The notes: generated by a model not told the origin, from the sequence alone. Shown: positions 7,181-17,083, counted from the first letter of the stretch. The stretch: DNA of 64,000 nucleotides from Aplectana chamaeleonis (GCA_029168955.1 JAPDOI010000132.1:186001-250000); one strand, 5' to 3'. A program made the numbers and translations.

Positions 7181-9929
7181 TAGTTTTGCCTTTTTTCGGT
7201 TCCTTCTTCATTCGGTCGCATTCAGGAATCGCGTCGTTGACTTCCTTGGAGTTGCATAGGAACTCTCTCAAGTTCATATGCATTGAGGCGAAAATCGATT
7301 TAGAGTTTTCGTATCGATTGATTGCTTCCGAGGCGTCACCCGCTCCTAATAATACGTTATCCACGTAGATATTCCTTTGAATCTCACGATGCAAGGGATC
7401 ATTCGGTGATCTCTTGAGATAGTAAAGGATAGAGATAGCGAGAAGGAACGGTGAGGCGTTAATTCCGAAAGGAACGCGAGTGAAGCGAAATATATGAAGA
7501 TTATCGGAATTAGGTGGTTCCGCAACCTCTTTCACCCATATGAAGCGAGTTACATCTCGTTGACTTTCATGGAGGCGTACTTGATGAAATGCCATTTCGA
7601 CATCAGATATCAGCAAAAGGCGGAAAGTACGCACGCGCAGGAGAATTCCCACAAGGCTTGGCAATATGGTGGGTCCTTGATGCAAGCAATCATTCAAGCT
7701 GGGTAGACCCTTACCATGCGAGGATGCATCGAACACAACTCGAACCGGTGAGGTTGCACTTTCTTTAATGACTGCTTGATGCGGTAGGGAATAGCATCGT
7801 CCACTAGTAGGTTCGCCTCCGGGTACTTCCTCTATAATTCCTGACGAAAGTTGATCATTGAATATTTTGGCGTATGCGGATAGAAGGTGCGGTCGATCAC
7901 TAAGAGCTTTATATTGACTTTCTAGGCGTTTATAAGCTATCCTTCTGTTATCAGCTAATGGCGGGTGGGAGCTTTTCCATGGAAAACGTACGTGCAGGTA
8001 TCCATCAATCACTTGAGCTGTTTCATAGAACTCCTTGATGATCCGTTCGTTTTCGTAGGCGTCAAATTTCGGATCAGGATCGTCCGTAATTCCTATAACT
8101 TCGAGTGACCAAAGCTTGTTGGCTATATCGTTCAATTTCTGGTCTGCTTTTTGTTCCGTAACATCCATGGAATGATTTGATGCGAAAAATTCCCTCCCAG
8201 ATATGACTGGTCCAAATCTTGAGTAGCTTAGCACAAGACCAGAAGGTAAAAACACAGGAGGCGCTTTAGTAAGTATACTCCAATAATGATCCATTCCTAT
8301 AAGAATATCCGGCGTTACGCGTTTCGGGTCCTTACTTATCGCAGTCTCATTAATGCCAAGGCGAGAAAGGAGTTTCCTATCATCAATATCAATTTTTGCT
8401 GTTCGCTGAGGCGTGGTCAAGGTGTCTTTGACAAAAAGCGAAATAGAAAACTCTTTGCCTACATTGTCCATAAATTTAGCTTCAACGCAACCGGATGGTT
8501 CTGTGGACACGTGACCTCCTAGCGTAACCAGAGTAATATCCTGATGATTATTGACAGCCAGACCCAAGCGACGGACCGCGGATGTGGTAATAAAACTTGG
8601 CTGAGAGCCAGAATCAAGTATAATTGTGATGACTTCGTATGACTGCCGGGCACAATTGAAAACTTGAGCGTCCACAATCATGAGTTTAGAGATAGGCGTG
8701 GAATCCGATATGGAAAGAGTTGATGAGTGATCAGCAGGCGTTTCAAAATTTGCTGCAAAACAACCAAAACCATACTGGAAATCCTCTTCAGAATCACTGC
8801 TAGACTCTAGAATGTGCGCAATATTTGAAGCAACTGTTCTTGAGCGGCCTTGTGAATCCGATCGATGCGAAGAATTTGATTTTGATGACGATTTGCGACT
8901 CGGGAAAAAGGAAACTGATCTCTGTTGGTCAGGAGAAATTTGCCTGTGTGATTGAAAAGATCTATGATGTTGACTATCTCTTGAGAGACTTCTTGATCCC
9001 TTATAGCTATCCCGCGATGAATCTTTACGCGTATCGCTGCGACTAGACGCACGCGTTGGTGAACGTCCGCGATGTCCGTACTTGCGGGAGCTTTCACTTG
9101 AATGAAGCTGGTTGGACGAATGCGGTTTCTCCTTCCTATCACACAGCAAGATACTATGATCGAAGCCGCAAACTTTACACGCAGGAAAAACGCATACACT
9201 GCTGTTGTGTCCTTGTTGGAAGCACTTCCAGCAAAGTTTATACATACGGGCAATGCGTCGACGGTCGCGTGGAGAAACATGACGTGTGCATCTGAATGAG
9301 GGGTGATTCCGTGAGCGACAGAAACAGCAGATGGTTGGGTCCCAATTAGGCGGAGAATGAGAACGAGAGCGAGAAACGGTAGCGGAATTCACAGGATATT
9401 CCGAGCGAAGAGCTGATGCAGGCGCTTGGTATGTTTCTATTGCTTCAAACTCTTCAATTACAGCGTCGAGACCTGCTAATAATTGCTCCAGAGTCCAAAT
9501 TGTTCCTGAGGCGTGTTCTCTCCTAGCTACTTCATGCTTAGTCCGTTCTGGGAATTTCTCAAGAACAATGCGTAGAGTAGCGGTAGCCGTACTATTATCT
9601 TCGTATCTTGCCAACTGGGCTAGTAGTGACTGGATTTGGCACAAGGTATTTCTCTGTGAAGTAGGCGTAGTGGAGGCGGGCGTCAAGTCTTTGAGTTGCT
9701 GGTATATGGAGTTTCTAGCGCACTGAGGTCTATTGAAGCGTTTATGCAGCAGTTCTATTGCGAGCTCATAATTCTCCTTAGTATTATGGATGCGTTGGAT
9801 CACGTGAGAGGCGTTTCCTTTCAAAGCAAGCTTCAAATAGCTGAATTTGGCGGAGATCGGAATATTTGGATTGGAATGAATGAGCGTGTCAAAAGTGCTC
9901 CAGAACTCACTGAATGACTCCAATCTCAC
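7158..9929 (-). CDS. BEL gag C-terminus, protease and reverse transcriptase
   Basis: This is the largest ORF, 923 codons, minus strand. The first 150 residues are the conserved BEL Gag region (SFSEFWSTFDTLIHSNPNI...). Cys/His knuckles follow at roughly 200-265 (CCFCRSRNHPSFRC; CWKCFQQGHNSSVC; CKVCGFDHSILLC), then a Ser/Arg-rich spacer. An aspartic protease has ILDSGSQPSFIT near residue 435. Reverse transcriptase has LLLISDVEMAFHQVRL near 780 and IYVDNVLLGA near 865. The RT box is YVDN rather than YVDD. I think this also occurs in other nematode BEL elements, so I would not call it inactivating without an alignment. The start at 9929 is a frame artefact, since the protein probably continues from the gag frame at 9907-10566. 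Confidence 0.88.
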   Translation of the reverse strand: MRLESFSEFWSTFDTLIHSNPNIPISAKFSYLKLALKGNASHVIQRIHNTKENYELAIELLHKRFNRPQCARNSIYQQLKDLTPASTTPTSQRNTLCQIQSLLAQLARYEDNSTATATLRIVLEKFPERTKHEVARREHASGTIWTLEQLLAGLDAVIEEFEAIETYQAPASALRSEYPVNSATVSRSRSHSPPNWDPTICCFCRSRNHPSFRCTRHVSPRDRRRIARMYKLCWKCFQQGHNSSVCVFPACKVCGFDHSILLCDRKEKPHSSNQLHSSESSRKYGHRGRSPTRASSRSDTRKDSSRDSYKGSRSLSRDSQHHRSFQSHRQISPDQQRSVSFFPSRKSSSKSNSSHRSDSQGRSRTVASNIAHILESSSDSEEDFQYGFGCFAANFETPADHSSTLSISDSTPISKLMIVDAQVFNCARQSYEVITIILDSGSQPSFITTSAVRRLGLAVNNHQDITLVTLGGHVSTEPSGCVEAKFMDNVGKEFSISLFVKDTLTTPQRTAKIDIDDRKLLSRLGINETAISKDPKRVTPDILIGMDHYWSILTKAPPVFLPSGLVLSYSRFGPVISGREFFASNHSMDVTEQKADQKLNDIANKLWSLEVIGITDDPDPKFDAYENERIIKEFYETAQVIDGYLHVRFPWKSSHPPLADNRRIAYKRLESQYKALSDRPHLLSAYAKIFNDQLSSGIIEEVPGGEPTSGRCYSLPHQAVIKESATSPVRVVFDASSHGKGLPSLNDCLHQGPTILPSLVGILLRVRTFRLLLISDVEMAFHQVRLHESQRDVTRFIWVKEVAEPPNSDNLHIFRFTRVPFGINASPFLLAISILYYLKRSPNDPLHREIQRNIYVDNVLLGAGDASEAINRYENSKSIFASMHMNLREFLCNSKEVNDAIPECDRMKKEPKKGKTIGASLES

Positions 9930-10566
9930 CGAAGTAGGGTTCCACTTCTAATTTTTGTAATTGCCCTGGGAGAACACTGGAAATTTCCTCTACTGCAGGC
10001 GTAACTGCTAACTCGTTAGTTCTAAATTCAGGCGTGCCTGAGAAATTTGGAGGGCGAGCGACACGAGGCGTCATAGGAGAAAATGAAATGTGTGCCGAAG
10101 TAGAGTTATCATGGCGATAATTAGTAATCTGGGCTGATGGTTGACTAGGCGTCTCACTAATTTCTCGCAGTGATTCCGATTCCAATACTTCGATCCTTCG
10201 CAGATGTGCGGTCAGTCTGATCACAAATTCTTCTGCTTTCTGCACCACTTCTTCACCCTTGTTTTGCTCCCAATGTTTGTCGAACTCGTCCAGCATGCTA
10301 TCGGGGTCAGTCGCCTTTGAATTTCTTGCCAGATTGAAAGCTACTTCCAGTTTGTTTTTCGCATTCTCCAAAAGAAGCTCCGTTTGAGTTTTAAATTCAA
10401 CAAGTGTTCCCTTTCGTTCGACAAGGGCTTTTAGGCGTTCACCTGGTTGGTGCGATTGCAGAAATTGTTGGGAAAGGACCGTATTAGGATCTATATTATC
10501 GACGAACTCTTCTAACTTGCGAAGGCAAATCGTAATTTGCGTTTTGCAACTCCTAACTGTGGCCAT
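9907..10566 (-). CDS. BEL Gag N-terminal region
   Basis: These 219 codons begin with MATVRSCKTQITICLRKLEEF and are rich in charged helices, as in the N-terminal coiled region of BEL Gag proteins. It ends at TGA 9907, where the next frame (7158-9929) carries on with the conserved Gag core. One inserted or lost base near 9920 would join them. Seven AGGCGT hexamers lie inside or just beside this frame. The start codon is the first Met after an 880-base leader. Confidence 0.78.
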   Translation of the reverse strand: MATVRSCKTQITICLRKLEEFVDNIDPNTVLSQQFLQSHQPGERLKALVERKGTLVEFKTQTELLLENAKNKLEVAFNLARNSKATDPDSMLDEFDKHWEQNKGEEVVQKAEEFVIRLTAHLRRIEVLESESLREISETPSQPSAQITNYRHDNSTSAHISFSPMTPRVARPPNFSGTPEFRTNELAVTPAVEEISSVLPGQLQKLEVEPYFGEIGVIQ

Positions 10567-11450
10567 ATTTCGACGAACAGGAGGTGGTACTGTTCAGATC
10601 CCAAGTTTAAGTGTCTAAAAGGTGCTAGGATTGGTGTCAGGAGGAATGATCATTGATCAATTGAGGCGTGACAAGTGAGAAATTCGAGCGCACTACCGAA
10701 TATTAGTTAGCAGAATTTAAGATTGTTATTAATTAGTTAGGACAGTTGAGAATGTGAAACGAGGATTAGAAAGGAATTAGTAATATGCTATGAGATTGAA
10801 TGAGTAGGTCAAGTCCAATCAAAACGTGTGAAATGTGTGAAATCTATTGAGTTGTGAGTTTTATGATGATATTAATGAGTTAAATGACTAAAATTTATGA
10901 TTTTTTTTTTGATTTGGTGTTTTCTCTGCTTCTCTCGTGATTTAGCCAGTCTGAGCTGTTTGCATTCTCCGGCGAGGGTAGCCCTGCTACGAACGGCGCC
11001 CCCATTACCAGGCCTCTACGACCCCGGGCCTCCCCGGCCGCATCCATGGCTCCGGGCCTCCCCGGCTGTCGGATCCTGTCTCACGAGAAAACGCCCAATC
11101 GCCGGCGAACGCTCATTGGGTCAGACTGACTGATCGATACCCCAATATGCACTGCCCATGGAGGTGCGCCACTCCAATGTTGTTGCTCCTGCCACGAGCT
11201 AGCTATCAGAATAGCGCACCACAGCACATATTAGGGCACGAAACGTGAGAAACAGAGAAAACATCATTTAAGGGATTATGCAAAAGTTGTGTTATGAGCC
11301 ACTAGTCACATTAGGTTTAGTGATGAGAAGGATGATAGTAAGGTTAAGTGATTATGTGAATGAAAATGGCGATTAATGTGACAGGTTAAATAAGTGAAGT
11401 CCAGTGAATAGTAGAATAGTAGAATTAGTCCAATAAGAATTCAGCCATTT
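10567..11450 (-). other. 5' leader of the BEL element
   Basis: This is untranslated sequence between the primer binding site and the Gag start. It contains a GC-rich patch around 10970-11110 and otherwise A/T-rich sequence. Only one AGGCGT hexamer occurs (near 10664), with none in the 800 bases next to the LTR. No gene is seen. By analogy with other retroelements it would carry packaging structure. Confidence 0.55.
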
Positions 11451-11463
11451 GGCCGATGCACCA
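11451..11463 (-). promoter_or_regulatory. Primer binding site, tRNA-Gly type
   Basis: Directly after the 5' LTR, with no spacer, the minus strand reads TGGTGCATCGGCC. This is complementary to the 13-base 3' end (including CCA) of the common animal tRNA-Gly (GCC/TCC type) as I know it. It would prime minus-strand cDNA synthesis. Confidence 0.8.
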
Positions 11464-11731
11464 TGTTGCACCAGCGGTTGTTAATATATGGTTATAGAAG
11501 AGTTAGGAATGTTGATTAGACATCAAACAGAATGAACTATTTATTAGGCTAATAAAAGGTGGCAGGAAAATGAGGGCTGCCGTCCGTCGGGTGCGTCGAA
11601 TGTAGGAATGGCCCTTCGAAATTGGCCCTTTCCGGGTGGTCTCGTAGCATTACGGTATGCATGCAGTCCCGGGCGGCCTGTCGAGGAGGCGCTAATTCGA
11701 AACTTTCAAAATCGTCGCAGGTGTCGCGACA
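11464..11731 (-). repeat. 5' LTR of the BEL/Pao element
   Basis: This is a 268-bp direct copy of 1742-2009, apparently identical. On the minus strand it runs TGTCGCGACACC... to ...GGTGCAACA. It should hold the element's promoter, but I cannot point to a clear TATA box. It is followed at 11732 by ATCAT, the target duplication. Confidence 0.93.
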
Positions 11732-12300
11732 ATCATGGTGATAGACCCAAGTCTCATCCATAGAAATGATTCGACTCACAAAATCCACTTCATCCTTTTT
11801 CAAAACGCTCCAAATGTTGCTGAGAAAGTCGCATTCAAATGTGTTTTGTTCCATTGTTAGCGAATGCGGCACCCATTGTGCACACAGCTTTCTAAAACCG
11901 AAAATTTCACTTAAAATATGGCTCACACTTCCTAATGAGATGTGTAGAGCCTCTGCTAAATCCCCCTCAGTCAACCGACGATCCTCCAAAACCATATCCT
12001 GTATTTTGGCTATGAATTCTGGTGTTGATGCGCTTTTTGGACGTCCTTCACGTGGATCGTTTTCAAGGCTTGTACAACCACGTTTAAATTCAGCAGCCCA
12101 TCTTTCTACTGTTCTAATTGTAGGTGAACAATCGTTATACACTTTTATCATTCGTTCATGAATTTCTTTTTGTGCTACAACGTCCAAAAATGAGAATTTT
12201 ATCTACGTTCATATGAAAAGTGTACCAACAAAACAAAAAAATTTTGGGCTAGTAGCAACGCCCTCTCTTATAAAACGACGAAACTTATTGAACAAACTGG
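11732..12300 (-). mobile_element. Right part of the split mariner transposon
   Basis: The minus strand holds the N-terminal half of a mariner transposase, codons running from about 12187 down to 11732. It has the helix-turn-helix region (SPTIRTVERWAAEFKRG, LTEGDLAEALHISLGSVSHIL) and the first catalytic Asp in ISMDETWVYHHD. The open frame then runs into the BEL LTR and ends in foreign residues. The right inverted repeat ends at 12300 (GAACAAACTGG) followed by TA. Compared with the copy at 32771-34051, about 110 bases are missing between the start codon and the inverted repeat. Confidence 0.88.
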
Positions 12301-12333
12301 TATGTGAATACAACGAAGGAATTTAAATTTCAG

Positions 12334-12999
12334 TCAGATCATAACACTCACAGTACGCTGGCTAGACACAAACACAGATGCGCAACAGAAATGGAATCGT
12401 ATCAATAATTCAGTGACCCATCACGCTACAACAAGCTGTACGTAGTACATAGTAACAATGTCATATTGCAGAACATTGTAGGAAAGTCTAGAGATCATCT
12501 GAATTTCCAGCCTCTATGCATGGAATGCTGATATGTGATGGACCGTGTCACGGCATTGTTGACTATACCAAAATGATGGAATACCCCGACTGTGGGCACA
12601 AAATCTGCAGAACGTGCCAGTACAATGAAATCAGCGTGCCTAATGTGGACGGTTAGTGATTGAGAGCTTTTGAAAACTTCGCCCTTCTGAACGCCTCGGG
12701 TTAGTGTTCCTTCAGGATCTCCCGGCTGCTGCGTTCCAACATGTGTTCGTCAAACACTTATCAATAGAGTTCCGCTAGACAGATACAGGTAGTGATTGCT
12801 CGGGAATCAATTCTGATCCGGCGTCTCACATAAGGCACTAGCACATTCTAGACGTGAAGCTGAAGCCCAGGGTACACCATTCATCGGGATCAAGCAGTCA
12901 ATATCGAGTGCAGCTCAGCCATCGGCCGGCATCAGCGATACGTTCCAGAGTCCAACGCAACCGAAAAACGTGATGATGCGAATGTGGTCAACACACTAA
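12334..12999 (+). CDS. RING-like zinc-finger protein, last four exons
   Basis: Exons are 12334-12437, 12511-12651, 12716-12788 and 12852-12999 (TAA 12997-12999). All junctions are GT/AG and the phases agree. The second and third exons encode a Cys/His cluster: ICDGPCHG, then PDCGHKICRTCQ, then PNVDGSPGCCVPTC across the third junction. I recall this pattern (CGH.IC..C followed by a DGSPGCC block) from a family of nematode RING-type zinc-finger proteins; their function is mostly unknown, and ubiquitin ligase activity would be a guess. The C-terminus (about 50 residues) is Ser/Gln-rich. The first exon shown needs two bases from an earlier exon, so the 5' end is missing. The intron before it holds a mariner and a 10-kb BEL element, so earlier exons may lie before 1557 or outside the window. 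Confidence 0.72.
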
Positions 13000-13990
13000 G
13001 TAAAATTTCTTTCGGAATGAACATTATTTCCGTTCGTTGCGTGCGTCTGCGCGCGTACACTGCATTTCCCTCTACCCCAGTCTTTCTCGCTGTCTCTCCT
13101 TTCACTCTGCACAAGCGCGCGAAGAAGTAAATTTTGCTTCAAAGTGGAGGATAGACGGTCCATTCTAGTTCTCTGCCAAACTTCCTCCATTAATCGGCCG
13201 GAGAACTCACACCTCAGACGATCGCCGCATTCAATGCGTCTCGAATATGCATTCAACTCGAAAACAAGGTGGTTTTAAGCACAGTCAGGGAACGTGCTGC
13301 TAGAGAAGCACGTGCTCTTATTGTGTTTCAAATCACAGCACGTGCCCCAACATAGAAGCCGTCCAATGCGCTCATGATACACATTCAACTCGATGACAAA
13401 ACGATTATCTAAAAAAGGAAAGTATACGATGCACTCCTGAGGAGGAGCTAAGATTTTGGCAGCTTCGCCGGTTTAATTACCCAAGTTTGCGGTACTTCAC
13501 CCGCCCGACCGCTGGAAGCCTCGTCGAACCACTGACGGCCCCAGATGGTGCTCGGCGAGCTGGCCGCGTCGCACATTGGTGTGTGCGACTACGGAAACGC
13601 TGGACTACCTTGCAGCACGTACTCCTGCGATTGAATTTTATGGCACATGCTCCTGCTATAAAATTTTGCAGCACGTGCTGCTGTTTGGAGCACGTACCCT
13701 GTGATAGAGCCTTTTGATGGGTTTGGTCACTCGAGTTGAATGCATATTCGACACGCATTGAATGCGGCGGTTTTCTGAGACTGTCGTTCTCGGAGCCGAA
13801 ATCCGGCACGCGATTGCGGACTTCGGCGGTTGCATCACATGAAATGATGACAGTCGTGCTGGGAGAATGGTGAATCGTGCGGGGACCAAGTGGTCCTAAC
13901 ACGATTATCATCCTATTGCGTGATGCAACAGCCGTTGTCCGCCAATGCGGACCGGAATTTGGCTCCGAGAACGACAGTATGTAGGTGACT
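13000..13990. repeat. Composite palindromic repeat, family shared with 36760-37735
   Basis: This carries repeated blocks: 'attcaatgcgtgtcgaatatg' type stretches facing both ways (near 13215-13260 and 13735-13785), 'cacgtgct' clusters (near 13300-13350 and 13610-13700) and 'gcggtacttcacccgcccgac'. The same blocks recur at 36760-37735 and partly at 32260-32400. The long open frames here are shadows of the palindrome. No gene is seen. Confidence 0.6.
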
Positions 13991-14541
13991 TGGTTTTGCT
14001 TCTTTTTCGTTGTTTTTTCTTATTCATATTTTTTCCGGTTGGCTGTTGCGGGTAGAGACTTCCCCTTCAACAGAGATATTTGCAGTTTCTTTCAAGTCTT
14101 CTAAGAACTTTCTTTCAGAATTTTCCCTGGAAAAATGCAGAAAAATGCCAAAATGTGGTTTTTCGCTGAGAACGGAAGAAGCCGTCATAGTTTTCAACTG
14201 ATTTTGTAATCTAATCAGATTATTCCTTGAATTTTGGGACAAAAAAAATTAACAGTTTACAGCACAAATTTCGTTGGCTCTTCGGCTACTATTCTCTTTT
14301 TTTTCATGCCGCCTGGCCAACCATGGTTTATTAATTTTTTCAAGAACTTTTTTCCCGCATTCGGCTACAATAAGTAATAGAATAAAAAGTTTGAAAATGG
14401 CGTGGAGTACTTGCCTCAATATCATCCCATTAAAAGTCCCGCAGAATTTACCATCGTTTCGGCGATTTCCTTCGTTTTTGGAAAGAAATTCTGAAGGGAA
14501 GTCACTGGAAAGCCCGAAAAAAAAACTGCGAATCCTCACAA

Positions 14542-15035
14542 TTAAAGGCAGTGTTCACGATGAGAATCGTTTTTCTGCTTTTCCGCCTATCTTGAAGACG
14601 GTCCCATGCTGCTTCCAATGATGTTTTTGGAATCGTACAAGACCCTCTCGGAACAGAGTTATGGTCCCTCAGAGATTGAGCTAGGGAAGCATGATGGACG
14701 AGTTGTCCGAGGCTTGTAACTTCCGTCTTTTGCAATCGATGTAGGCGAGTTGAACTGAGTAAAGAGAGAAGTTGGGAATAAAGGGAAGAACGGGGCTATT
14801 GATCGGAAACCATCGCTCATCTCACAATCTGGAGCATTCATTTGTTCACGTCGGTGGGCGTGGAAAGTGCATCTGGGGTGTGACGAGCTGACGGGTGTCC
14901 AACTTTGGGGCCGTAGGGGACCGTTGCGAGCTCATTTTTCTTAGTTTTTTCAACATTAGGGTTTAGCTAGGCCCCGCAGCTGTCGATCTCCACCAAAGAA
15001 TCAGACATGGTTTTTATCGTGGACACTGCCTTTAA
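14542..15035. mobile_element. TTAA-type MITE (family T)
   Basis: It begins TTAAAGGCAGTGTTCACG and ends in the complementary CGTGGACACTGCCTTTAA. About ten further elements in this window have the same TTAAAGGCA ends but differing interiors, which suggests a TTAA target and one mobilising transposase. The nearest relative here is 27274-27746. It is noncoding. Confidence 0.75.
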
Positions 15036-16200
15036 GCTGACATACTGCAAATGTGCCGATACCTGTCGTTTCCACTGTCACTGTGTAGCGCGCTGCGACA
15101 GCGACAGATTTAAAGGGCGGGTCTCCGAAAGTTTTTGACGAGAAATGGCCGCGAATTAGCCGCGAAATGCCCGCTTACCGCGCAAAAGCCGCGAAATAGC
15201 CGGCGCGGAATAGTCGCGATGTAGCCGAGAAATAATGCTCTCCAGGCAGATATACGGCGCATTCCAGAGGCATGATTCAGATGTCAGCCCCTCCGTCGGT
15301 TCATTTACTCAAGTTTAAGGTATATGAACCCCGTTCAGTCTCTGGAGGCTCCGCCCAACCACTGGCGGCCCCAGATGGTGGCTCGGCGGGCCGGCGACGG
15401 TTGCGTCTTGGTTACTTTCGTTTACCTCTAAGCTCTGGTACATCCGTAGTGAACTGTCGATTTTGGTTATCATCAGTAGCGGAGCGGGAAGCCTCGGTGA
15501 GGTATAACTAGTGATAAGGAGGTTCCGACAAAAAAGCCACCGCTCCGCGCTGTCATAACCGAAAACATGAGTTCACTTGGAGTGAAACAGAGTCTAGTTA
15601 TTTCTCGGGTATATCTCGGCTATTTCTTGGCTTCTTCTTGTCCGTTCCGTGATAAGCCGAGAAGAAACCGGGTAATAGCCCACCAGGAGCTGCTGCGTAG
15701 CCTGGTGGGCTATTTAGCGGCTAAAACTCAGAGGAGGCGGTCGCTGCCGCTGTGCAGAGCGACGCGACCGCGTGTCGCAAAGGTATACTATTGGCCTAAA
15801 GGGGTCTGCAGAGTTGCAGAGACTGGCGAGTGGTCGCCGAGCGTCAGCTTTGACACGGCGAGAAAAATGTTTCCAAACATTATCGCAGCGGCGTCGGTCG
15901 CCGCCCTTCACGCCGCGTCCGTCGTCATCGTCGCCGAATGTAATCGATATTACATCACCCAGTGCTCTTCATCGCTGCGAGCAACGCCGCGACCTCAACT
16001 CTGCGGACCCCTTAACGGTCAAAATCTCCCAGCCTGTCACCGATTCACAATACCCTAGTTCGTGGCGGAACCGGCATGGATTCGTAGCTCACATAAATTG
16101 CTGCTCGATCGATATGGCCTTTCGTGTGTTAGAAAAATATATTAAAAATTTCCTTGTAAAACTCTAACTAGAAAATGGTTTAAATTGTACAAGAATATAG
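15036..16200. repeat. GC-rich fold-back region, unclassified
   Basis: This contains many 'gccgcgaaatagccg' and 'ccgagaaata' type repeats, and a clear hairpin at about 15650-15725 (TAGCCCACCAGGAGCT facing AGCCTGGTGGGCTA). The open frames over 15567-16167 are low-complexity and overlap in several frames. I do not support a gene. Confidence 0.5.
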
Positions 16201-16718
16201 TAATCACGAAATAAATCGGTTGAAGTTCCCTTCTAAGCGGATCAAGTTTGCAAGCAGATACGCATTTCGACATAATTTCGATAGAAAGCTTTCGCCGATT
16301 ACGATGGATGAGGCTGCAAGAACGATTTCAGTTGCTTCAACAAAAAAACGTCTATAACGAAGGTTTATCCGCAACGGGCACCATAATACGAGTATGCCTT
16401 ACATATAAAATCGAATAAGCGTGCCAAGAATTAATGTGAGCCACTAATCCACGCTGGTCCTGCCACGAACAGGGGTACTGTGGATTCGGGCAGATAGGTA
16501 GATTTTGACCGTTACTGGCGTATCTACGCGCCTCACCCAACAAGAAAAGAGCAAGGAAAATCTAAACTCGTCTTAAGTATCAGCTGTTCGGCCGCTCAAT
16601 AACGAATTTTGGCAGAGCGCCAGAATCGATCGTATGCTCAGTATATTGACATCAATCGCCCCATCACCTTTTTTTCATTGCGGTGAACTCTATTTTTACA
16701 TTTTCTCCATACTCACAG

Positions 16719-17083
16719 AGTATAAATCTTTATGTTTTACATGACCTGAACACGTCAAGTAAAGCTGTTCCCACAGAGCTTCTACACGTGAGGATTCTTG
16801 TGCTGGAGAAGGTCAGTTTGCTTCCGGGTTTACGATAACTTTCTATGAATCGTTCATCTTTTTTTCAGCTCCAATCAAGAGTTGTACGGCAGAAGATGGA
16901 GCTCGAACTACCTTCCGACTACCCTGTCGACTACATTCTACGTATTCTCAAAGAGCGAATGTGAGTTCACACTCTGACAAAAAAGTTCCCATGTATGTAA
17001 ACGAATTATTATTCAGTGGATGTTTGGAAGGAATCAAGATGTATTACACCAGCGCCAGTTCTATTCGGGACAAGGAGGATTTG
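16719..17083 (+). CDS. Three phased exons of an unrecognised gene
   Basis: Exons are 16719-16811 (31 codons), 16869-16960 and 17017-17083. Introns are 57 and 56 bases with good acceptors (CTCACAG, TTTTTCAG, ATTCAG) and donors (GTCAGT, GTGAGT, GTAAGG). The phases close exactly. The 85-residue product contains TELLHVRILVLEKLQSR, then KMELELPSDYPVDYILRIL, then GCLEGIKMYYTSASS. It looks like a soluble helical protein. I recognise no family. If the acceptor at 17173-17175 (ATCCGCAG) is used, the next exon begins with TGA and the protein ends there. No earlier exon was found between the repeats upstream, so this may be the 3' end of a gene with long introns, or a stranded fragment. Confidence 0.5.

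Larger units (their letters stand above)
1742..11731 (-). mobile_element. BEL/Pao LTR retrotransposon, complete, young, frameshifted
   Basis: This is a 9,990-bp element transcribed from high to low coordinates. It has two 268-bp LTRs that look identical (1742-2009 and 11464-11731), each TG...CA in the element's own orientation. It is flanked by a 5-bp target duplication, ATCAT. A tRNA-Gly-type primer binding site directly adjoins the 5' LTR. The order from the 5' end is leader, gag, gag zinc knuckles, aspartic protease, reverse transcriptase, RNase H, integrase, then an extra Gag-like ORF downstream of pol. Domain order and the integrase and RT motifs fit the BEL/Pao superfamily. At least six frame breaks interrupt the ORFs. 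The internal region is densely sprinkled with the hexamer AGGCGT on the plus strand. Confidence 0.93.

Noticed and set aside
8286..9299. Several plus-strand open frames of 60-80 codons across the BEL pol region
   Set aside because: They lie antisense to the long gag-pol frame, which has clear protease, RT and zinc-knuckle motifs. They are shadows.
15567..16167. Long Arg/Ser-rich plus-strand frames of 131-163 codons
   Set aside because: They are in a GC-rich fold-back region, open in several frames at once, with no domain.
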